A model generated the notes under the pieces. That model was not told the DNA's origin. It searched no databases and saw only the letters and a list, made by a program, of their open reading frames with translations. Source: Thermoprotei archaeon (GTDB lineage: Archaea; Thermoproteota; Methanomethylicia; Nezhaarchaeales; WYZ-LMO8). From it: 8,208 nucleotides of DNA. Location: the NCBI GenBank assembly GCA_003650865.1, contig QMSN01000040.1, positions 1 through 8,208 on the forward strand, given 5' to 3'. Position numbers and translations under genes: made by a program. Positions 1 to 4,444 of this stretch are shown here, in pieces. How positions within the stretch are numbered: the stretch's first letter is position 1; each line of letters starts with the position of its first letter.

Positions 1-594
1 GTTGTAACAGGCGCTGCTAAAACAGTCGCCATAGGCCCTGCAACTCCAGTTGAAGACGTCAGCGTGGTTGAGAGCGCTCAAAACGCAGTTGACTACGTGA
101 AGTCCTACGTGGCTGACAGACTTGGGCTTGACATAAGCAACTTCGACTTCAGGTTCCAAGTGGTAAGCCCACTCGAAGGAGTGCCTGGAGGAGGAGTTTC
201 AGGTCCAAGCCTGGGCTTGACCTTCAGCGTGGCGGCGATATCTGAGCTTGCAGGTATACCGCCCGACCTATCAGTGGTCATGACCGGGAAGAGCGACATA
301 AAGGGCAGAGTTGGCCCGGTCGGCGGTCTTGGTTGGCGTGGAGCTGGCAAGATCATAGCCGCCATCAAGACTAGGAGGGTCAAGGTCAGGAAGTTCATAA
401 TGCCCAAGTGGAACTACGAGAACTCCAAGGACGAGGCTAAGGTCTTGGAGGAGGCTGACATAAGGGTTGTACCTGTTGAGAGGCAAGTTGAGGCTTGGCT
501 TCAAGCCTTAAACGTAAGTGAGGAGGAGCTCCTCCAGAGCATCATGAGGAACATCAGCAAGGAGAGGGTGAGCCTAGCTAGGGGGTTGACGTAG
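1..594 (+). CDS. Lon-like (S16-type) serine protease, C-terminal part, 5' end outside the window
   Basis: The frame is open from base 1 and ends at TAG 592-594, so 197 residues of a longer protein are visible. An ATG/GTG-type start near base 64 would cut the protease fold, so I treat the gene as 5'-partial. A Ser-Lys Lon-type protease core is seen. The motif GGGVSGPSLG puts the nucleophile Ser at bases 208-210. After PVGGLGWRGAGKIIAA, the Lys at 349-351 fits the general base, followed by the strand and turn FIMPKWN, like 'LIPxxN' in Lon. The segment between GGL and the Lys is about four residues longer than in classical Lon. No Walker motifs are visible in this part. Archaea have stand-alone secreted or membrane-linked Lon-like proteases (COG1750-type), which is the likely group, but the missing N-terminus would decide between that and LonB. 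The C-terminus is charged, without a membrane segment. It is unrelated to the fwd/hdr genes downstream. Confidence 0.82.
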   Translation, partial: VVTGAAKTVAIGPATPVEDVSVVESAQNAVDYVKSYVADRLGLDISNFDFRFQVVSPLEGVPGGGVSGPSLGLTFSVAAISELAGIPPDLSVVMTGKSDIKGRVGPVGGLGWRGAGKIIAAIKTRRVKVRKFIMPKWNYENSKDEAKVLEEADIRVVPVERQVEAWLQALNVSEEELLQSIMRNISKERVSLARGLT

Positions 595-699
595 AGCTCT
601 CAACTCCACCTTACATCCCACCTAAGCTTTGCTTGGCGTTGCACGTGGATGTCAAGCGGCGCCCGACAAGGCCTGAGCTCTAAGCCTTTAAGCGCAACG

Positions 700-711
700 G
701 AATGTTTATAT
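700..711 (+). promoter_or_regulatory. Archaeal TATA-type promoter for the HAD phosphatase gene
   Basis: The stretch GGAATGTTTATATC (699-712) has an A/T-rich TTTATAT core at 705-711 preceded by purines, as expected for a TATA box with a BRE. An archaeal start site about 25 nt downstream would fall near 733-735, just before GTG 738. That fits a very short leader and argues that the upstream ATG at 702, which overlaps the box, is not the translation start. The rest of the 595-701 spacer shows no gene and no clear terminator. Confidence 0.55.
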
Positions 712-737
712 CTGTTGTTCAGCTTAAGTTGCCTCTT

Positions 738-1406
738 GTGTTCAAGATTAAGGCTGTGCTATTCGACTTAGACGGCACGCTGATAGAGCCTAGGCTCAGC
801 TTTGCAGAGGCAGCTCTGAGAACTCTTAGGCTTTTAGGCCTAGGCTCCTCCATGTCTGTGAGCGAAGTGGTTAAGCTCATGTGTAGGCCGTTCAGCGAGG
901 TCTTGAGCGTCCTAGCCCCTCAAGTGAGCTTAAACCGCGACGTCAAGCTTAAGGTCTTGGAGACCTATGCTCGAGAGTACGGCGGCTGCTTGAGATACGT
1001 TGAGCTTAAGCCGGGGGCCAAGGAGCTCCTGGAGGAGCTTAGGGATTATGGGGTTAAGACGGCGGTTGTAACGAATAGAAGCTGGCTTGTCGGGTATGTC
1101 AAGCCGACGTTGAGGGTGCTGGGCTTAGAGGGCTTAGTGGACGCTGTCGTGACGATCCTAGATGTAGCTAGGTGTAAGCCAGCTCCAGATCCAGTCTTCG
1201 AGGCTTGTAGAAGGCTTGAGGTTCCCTGCTACGAGGCGGTTGTGGTTGGAGACTCACCTGAAGACTTGAGGTGTGGTAGAGCAGCTGGCTCGAAGACTGT
1301 GGCTTACACTGGAGGCTTCAACAGCAGAGAGCTGCTGGAGGCTGAGGGGCCTAATGCAGTTATATGTGAGCTTAGGGAGCTCATTGACGTTTTGAGGAGC
1401 CTCTAA
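738..1406 (+). CDS. HAD-superfamily hydrolase (phosphoglycolate-phosphatase-like)
   Basis: From GTG 738 the product is 222 residues and begins MFKIKAVLFDLDGTL, the classic start of this family. The frame extends upstream to ATG 702, but that codon touches the TATA element, so I prefer 738. All four HAD motifs are present: motif I with Asp10 and Asp12 in DLDGT, motif II Thr112 in VVTNR, motif III Lys147 in CKPAPDP, and motif IV GDSPED with Asp172 and Asp176. The helical region between motif I and motif II (about residues 20-100) is a C1-type alpha cap, as in phosphoglycolate phosphatase, PpaX and beta-phosphoglucomutase relatives. The protein is a cytoplasmic Mg-dependent phosphatase. The true substrate cannot be read from the sequence. 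It is monocistronic and convergent with hdrB, with only 13 nt between stop codons. Confidence 0.9.
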   Translation: MFKIKAVLFDLDGTLIEPRLSFAEAALRTLRLLGLGSSMSVSEVVKLMCRPFSEVLSVLAPQVSLNRDVKLKVLETYAREYGGCLRYVELKPGAKELLEELRDYGVKTAVVTNRSWLVGYVKPTLRVLGLEGLVDAVVTILDVARCKPAPDPVFEACRRLEVPCYEAVVVGDSPEDLRCGRAAGSKTVAYTGGFNSRELLEAEGPNAVICELRELIDVLRSL

Positions 1407-1431
1407 AAAGGTGTGAGGGTTAGAGCTCCTC
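1394..1431. terminator. Inverted repeat spanning both stop codons of convergent genes, possible bidirectional terminator
   Basis: GAGGAG-C-CTCTAA (1394-1406) pairs with TTAGAGCTCCTC (1420-1431), giving a 12-bp stem with a single bulged C at 1400 and a 13-nt loop. The left arm contains the HAD stop TAA and the right arm the hdrB stop. Archaeal termination relies mainly on U-tracts, and no strong T-run follows on either strand, so the terminator role is an inference. Part of the symmetry arises because both genes end with near-identical codons. Confidence 0.35.
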
Positions 1432-2274
1432 TTGAGGCGGCCAGCCTATCAAGTCGTTTAGAGCTGTAGACGTGTTGTTCGGATTTGCTAAGTGGAGGTG
1501 GAGGCCGCAAGTCTTCTTGGGGTCTAAGCCGAGGGCTAACGCCACGAACTGGGATACGTGGAGCACAGGTATCATCCTCTCGACCTCCTCAAGCTGCTTG
1601 AGCTCGTACTGAGTCTTGTCGAACGTGAGCATGCAGGCTGGACACATGGTCAACAGGACGTCGGCATCGCTGTTCAGCACGCTCACCATTTTTACTTGAG
1701 ATAGCTCTAGCAGTATGCTTCCAACCCACTTAACTGCTGGAGCACCACAGCAACTATGTCTCTCCTCGTAGTCCACCACCTGGGCGTTGAAGGCCAACGC
1801 TATGTCCTCGAGCAGGTCCTCTCCATCCTCGCCCTTAATTGAGTCTTGAAAGGCGTGGGTGTAGTGGCATCCAACGTGGATCGCGACCTTGAGGCCGCTC
1901 AAGTCCCTCTTAGCGAGCTCAGCCAGCTTCCACCTATTCGCCCATATGAGCTCAGCTATGTGCACGCACTTAGACTTGACGGCGCACTTAACCTTAAACT
2001 CCTCTGAGCTCAGGGCCTTCTTCAAGGTCAGGTAGCAGCCGTTGCACGGCACGACGACGTAGTCGGGGTTCCCCATGAGTTTTGCCACGTTGAAGCATGA
2101 CATGGCGTCCACGTGCTCACCCTTAGCAACTCCCGACAGGTGTATGGGAAGGCCGCAGCACAACACGCTCGTCGGCAACCTAGGCTTAACGCCTAGGAGC
2201 TTGAGGAGCTCAATGCTCGTCTTCGAGATCCCAGGGTAGACGTTGAGCGCTAGGCATCCAGGGTAGTACACCAC
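1420..2274 (-). CDS. hdrB: Heterodisulfide reductase subunit B (two CCG domains)
   Basis: HdrB carries the catalytic non-cubane [4Fe-4S] clusters that reduce CoM-S-S-CoB in methanogens, or another disulfide or acceptor in other archaea. Two CCG (cysteine-rich) motifs are seen. Counted from the longest possible start (TTG 2334) they are Cys27-x31-CysCys59/60-x36-Cys97-x2-Cys100 and Cys156-x38-CysCys195/196-x34-Cys231-x2-Cys234, so both cluster sites look intact. The start is uncertain. The frame opens from TTG 2334, but the family usually begins a few residues before the first CCG cysteine (here VYYPGC). A GGAG at 2277-2280 lies just ahead of GTG 2274 and GTG 2271, and I choose 2274, with 2271 nearly as good. 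With that choice the gene begins 7 nt after the hdrC stop and has about 285 residues, a usual length. It is the last gene of the minus-strand cluster. Confidence 0.93.
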   Translation of the reverse strand: MVYYPGCLALNVYPGISKTSIELLKLLGVKPRLPTSVLCCGLPIHLSGVAKGEHVDAMSCFNVAKLMGNPDYVVVPCNGCYLTLKKALSSEEFKVKCAVKSKCVHIAELIWANRWKLAELAKRDLSGLKVAIHVGCHYTHAFQDSIKGEDGEDLLEDIALAFNAQVVDYEERHSCCGAPAVKWVGSILLELSQVKMVSVLNSDADVLLTMCPACMLTFDKTQYELKQLEEVERMIPVLHVSQFVALALGLDPKKTCGLHLHLANPNNTSTALNDLIGWPPQEEL

Positions 2275-2281
2275 ATCTCCA

Positions 2282-2761
2282 CTAGCCTCTACCACCAAGA
2301 CCACCACCCGTGATCTTCTTAAGCCTATCCTCAAACCCGACGCTCCTCATGATCTTCCTGAGCTCAGCCCTAACCTCTTGAGGGAGGAATGGCAGGTCTA
2401 AGCCGCTCTCGGCCTTAAACTCCTTGACCTCGCCGCTCACAGGTAGCACTGTGACGCCCTCGCTGAATATGGTCTCTGAGATGTCTAGGTAGACCTCTAC
2501 GGCCTTGCTCTCACGCCCAGCCTCAAGGCTCTCCTCCCTCAAGACCCCTATGATGTCCGGTATCTTCACCGAGTTGGGGCACCTAGACTCGCACGTGTGG
2601 CACCTCAAGCAGAGCCATATAGCCCTCTCCTCGGGCTCTCTGCCAAGCTTTATGTCGTAGAGGATCCTCCTCGGGTTGTAGCTCCTCGTGATTCTAGCTA
2701 CGACGCAAGCTGAGCTGCAGGATCCGCACTGTATGCAGCGGCTCGACTCAGAGGACAACAA
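2282..2761 (-). CDS. hdrC: Heterodisulfide reductase subunit C (2x[4Fe-4S] ferredoxin-like)
   Basis: HdrC relays electrons between HdrA and HdrB. The 159-residue product has two complete cubane motifs, Cys9-x2-Cys12-x2-Cys15-x3-Cys19 (CIQCGSCSSAC) and Cys51-x2-Cys54-x2-Cys57-x3-Cys61 (CLRCHTCESRCP), with the all-helical C-terminal part typical of HdrC. The start is TTG 2761: an in-frame TAA lies at 2765-2767, and no other ATG, GTG or TTG precedes the first cysteine. A GGAGGTG is present on this strand (2778-2784) but 16 nt from the start, which is far for a ribosome site, so initiation is not well explained. The gene is head-to-head with fwdD (+), separated by about 39 nt. It therefore either has its own weak promoter or depends on a transcript reading antisense across fwdD. 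Confidence 0.92.
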   Translation of the reverse strand: MLSSESSRCIQCGSCSSACVVARITRSYNPRRILYDIKLGREPEERAIWLCLRCHTCESRCPNSVKIPDIIGVLREESLEAGRESKAVEVYLDISETIFSEGVTVLPVSGEVKEFKAESGLDLPFLPQEVRAELRKIMRSVGFEDRLKKITGGGLGGRG

Positions 2762-2770
2762 ATTTATAAT
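2761..2770 (+). promoter_or_regulatory. TATA-type element for fwdD, overlapping the hdrC start
   Basis: AATTTATAAT is a good archaeal TATA box for the + strand. About 25 nt downstream lies 2790-2793, next to the run GGGGG (2789-2793) and the GTG at 2801. This supports GTG 2801 as the fwdD start and argues against TTG 2774, which lies too close to the box to be transcribed. The reverse complement (ATTATAAATT) is also TATA-like, but it would direct a start inside hdrC, so a role for hdrC is unlikely. Confidence 0.5.
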
Positions 2771-2800
2771 GGCTTGACACCTCCAGCTGGGGGTTTTAAC

Positions 2801-3160
2801 GTGAGCTTAGAGGTAACCTTGATTGTTGAGGGGCTCCACGACTTCGAGAGAGCTAAGAGGCTTGGCTCTCTGAACCCCGAGTTCTCGAAGGAGGCATCTA
2901 CGATATACTTGAGTGGTGAAGACGCTTCGTCAATCGGTGTCTCCGATGGAGATGTGGTCGAGGTATCCTCGGATTCCGGCTCAGTGAAGGTTGTCGCCAA
3001 GCTCCTCGACGGCTTAAATAAGGGGATGGCTCTAATGCCCCCGAGCCCCTGGTCCATGGCTTTGATGCCTCCGAGCGGAGGCTCAACCTCGACCGTTAAG
3101 GTCAAGGTCTCCAAGTCCACGGGTGAAACGACTAGCTTAGCCACCTTAATCCCCCTCTAG
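2801..3160 (+). CDS. fwdD: Formylmethanofuran dehydrogenase subunit D (molybdopterin-dinucleotide-binding domain)
   Basis: FwdD supplies the C-terminal pterin-binding beta-barrel that completes the FwdB active-site subunit. From GTG 2801 the product has 119 residues, a usual FwdD length. It begins SLEVTLIVEG, followed by the family pattern IGVSDGDVVEV (residues 46-55), the strand GSVKVVAKL, and the loop GMALMPPSPWSMAL (about 75-88), matching the 'GxVFIPxGPWAN' region of known FwdD. The frame extends to TTG 2774, but the TATA position makes 2801 better. The gene is the only one of the fwd/hdr set on the + strand. It overlaps the fwdF 3' end by 15 nt tail-to-tail (3146-3160) and is head-to-head with hdrC. 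The antisense strand is also open here (2764-3144), but that translation resembles no family. I recognise the family from motifs only. Confidence 0.85.
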   Translation: MSLEVTLIVEGLHDFERAKRLGSLNPEFSKEASTIYLSGEDASSIGVSDGDVVEVSSDSGSVKVVAKLLDGLNKGMALMPPSPWSMALMPPSGGSTSTVKVKVSKSTGETTSLATLIPL

Positions 3161-4441
3161 CTTCGAGGCTATTTTCTTATACTCCCCCCTCTCGAACAGT
3201 ATCCTCCCCTGCACAGACGTTATGGTCTCTAGGAGCTTCGTGAGCGCCTTCGAGGCCCTCTGGAAGCCCTTAGGTGTTGGCGGTATTGGGGGTGGAGGTG
3301 GAGGCGTCACTTCGACCTCCTCAACCTTAACTACTCTGTGGTACACCTTGGGCTTAGGGGGTTTGTACGTGGTCAAGCTCCTCTTGAGCATCTCGCTGCA
3401 CATGGAGCTCCACGGGGACTCCACACTCGCTATGCGGATGCTCCTCCTCGAGACCCTGATGGCGTCTACTGGACAGGCCTTCTCGCACGCACCACAGTAG
3501 ATGCAGTAATCCTCCACGAAGCCCATCTTGTCCTTTGATGGCGGCTTAGCCACGTAGACCACGTTGACCGGGCATATGTTGATGCAGTTCTTGCAACCAG
3601 ATGGATCGCACTCATTGGGCTGAACCATGTATATGTGGCCCTCAAATGGCTTCTCCACGTGGAGCGCGTCAACTGGGCAGGCGCCAGCACACATGCCGCA
3701 CCAAACGCACTTCTCCTCGTCGATCTCCAGGGAGCCCTCAACAACTGGCTTCCCAACCTCTCTCGGAGCGGACTCCACGCACTCCACCTTAATCGCTTGT
3801 ACTGGGCATATCTCCTCGCATAAGCCGCAGTAATCGCACTTCTCTAGGTCCACTGACACTGTTGCTCCAACCTTCAATTGAGGGGGTTGAGGGTCCACCC
3901 ACTCTATCTTTATGGCGTCGCACAGTAGCTCGCATAAGCCGCAGTAGCAGCACTTCTCTAGGTCGACCTTTATGTTGCCCTTGCCCCAGGACTCCTCTCC
4001 GAGGTACTTGACAAGCTCCTCCTTCTTTTTGACCTTGACCTCAGCCTTAATGGCATCTCTCGGACATATCTTCTCGCAGAGCAGGCAGGGGATGCACTTC
4101 TCCTTGTCTAGGCTTATCTCCCCCTTAACCCTGGGGTGGTCGAAGTCTGCTTGGAGAGTGAGCTTCAAAGCCCCGCTTGGGCAGACCCCTGAGCATAGGG
4201 GGCAGGCCACGCACTTGGTCTCGTCGATTATTATGTAGGGCGCCTCCACCTTGCCTGAAGCTATGTCCTTGATGGGCCCCATCGATATGGCGTTGACGGG
4301 GCAAACCTTCTCACACAGCCCGCACCCCACGCACTTCTTAACGTCGTAGGTCAGCTTCTTCTCCAATACAGGAGCTTTCCAAGTGTAGTGGAGCTTGTCC
4401 TCTTCCAGCTCGAGCTCCATAATTGGCTTGGAGGACTCCAA
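3146..4441 (-). CDS. fwdF: Polyferredoxin subunit F of formylmethanofuran dehydrogenase, eight [4Fe-4S] motifs
   Basis: FwdF is the iron-sulfur wire that carries electrons between HdrA and the Fwd core in methanogen complexes. The 431-residue product has eight cubane motifs, with first cysteines at 37, 77, 116, 164, 202, 245, 278 and 313. Seven keep CxxCxxCxxxC, and motif 7 is C-x4-C-x2-C-x3-C (278/283/286/290). Motif 4 (CCYCGLCELLC) runs directly into DAIKIE, missing the usual 'Px' after the last Cys. After the clusters come a proline-rich linker (380-389) and a charged helical tail to 431. The start TTG 4441 is chosen because GAGGTG (4448-4453) lies 6 nt upstream; ATG 4420 lacks such a site. 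The gene starts 3 nt after the hdrA stop, so coupled translation is likely. It follows HdrA, which fits direct electron transfer between them. Another polyferredoxin type is possible but less likely given fwdB and fwdD nearby. Confidence 0.9.
   Translation of the reverse strand: MESSKPIMELELEEDKLHYTWKAPVLEKKLTYDVKKCVGCGLCEKVCPVNAISMGPIKDIASGKVEAPYIIIDETKCVACPLCSGVCPSGALKLTLQADFDHPRVKGEISLDKEKCIPCLLCEKICPRDAIKAEVKVKKKEELVKYLGEESWGKGNIKVDLEKCCYCGLCELLCDAIKIEWVDPQPPQLKVGATVSVDLEKCDYCGLCEEICPVQAIKVECVESAPREVGKPVVEGSLEIDEEKCVWCGMCAGACPVDALHVEKPFEGHIYMVQPNECDPSGCKNCINICPVNVVYVAKPPSKDKMGFVEDYCIYCGACEKACPVDAIRVSRRSIRIASVESPWSSMCSEMLKRSLTTYKPPKPKVYHRVVKVEEVEVTPPPPPPIPPTPKGFQRASKALTKLLETITSVQGRILFERGEYKKIASKLEGD
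3815..3967 (-). repeat. Near-identical DNA repeat in two neighbouring FwdF cluster modules
   Basis: Bases 3815-3853 and 3929-3967 match at 35 of 39 positions, offset by 114 nt (38 codons). They encode VDLEKC-x-YCGLCE in cluster modules 5 and 4 of FwdF. The other modules are far more divergent at the DNA level, so this looks like a fairly recent module duplication or gene conversion within the gene. Confidence 0.7.
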
Positions 4442-4444
4442 GGC

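Noticed and set aside
702..737. Upstream extension of the HAD gene to ATG 702 (12 extra residues).
   Set aside because: The ATG touches the TATA element, and family proteins normally start just before the DLDGT motif, so GTG 738 is favoured.
2764..3144. A 126-codon minus-strand frame that would fit neatly between fwdF and hdrC in operon spacing.
   Set aside because: It is fully antisense to fwdD. Its translation is rich in Ser, Pro and Thr with no recognisable motif, whereas the + strand gives clear FwdD motifs (DGDVVEV, the MPPSPWSMAL loop).
4427..4442. Near-palindrome CTTGGAGGACTCCAAG at the fwdF start, a possible operator.
   Set aside because: It is inside an operon at a translational start, the two-base centre breaks symmetry, and no second copy is seen near a promoter in this window.
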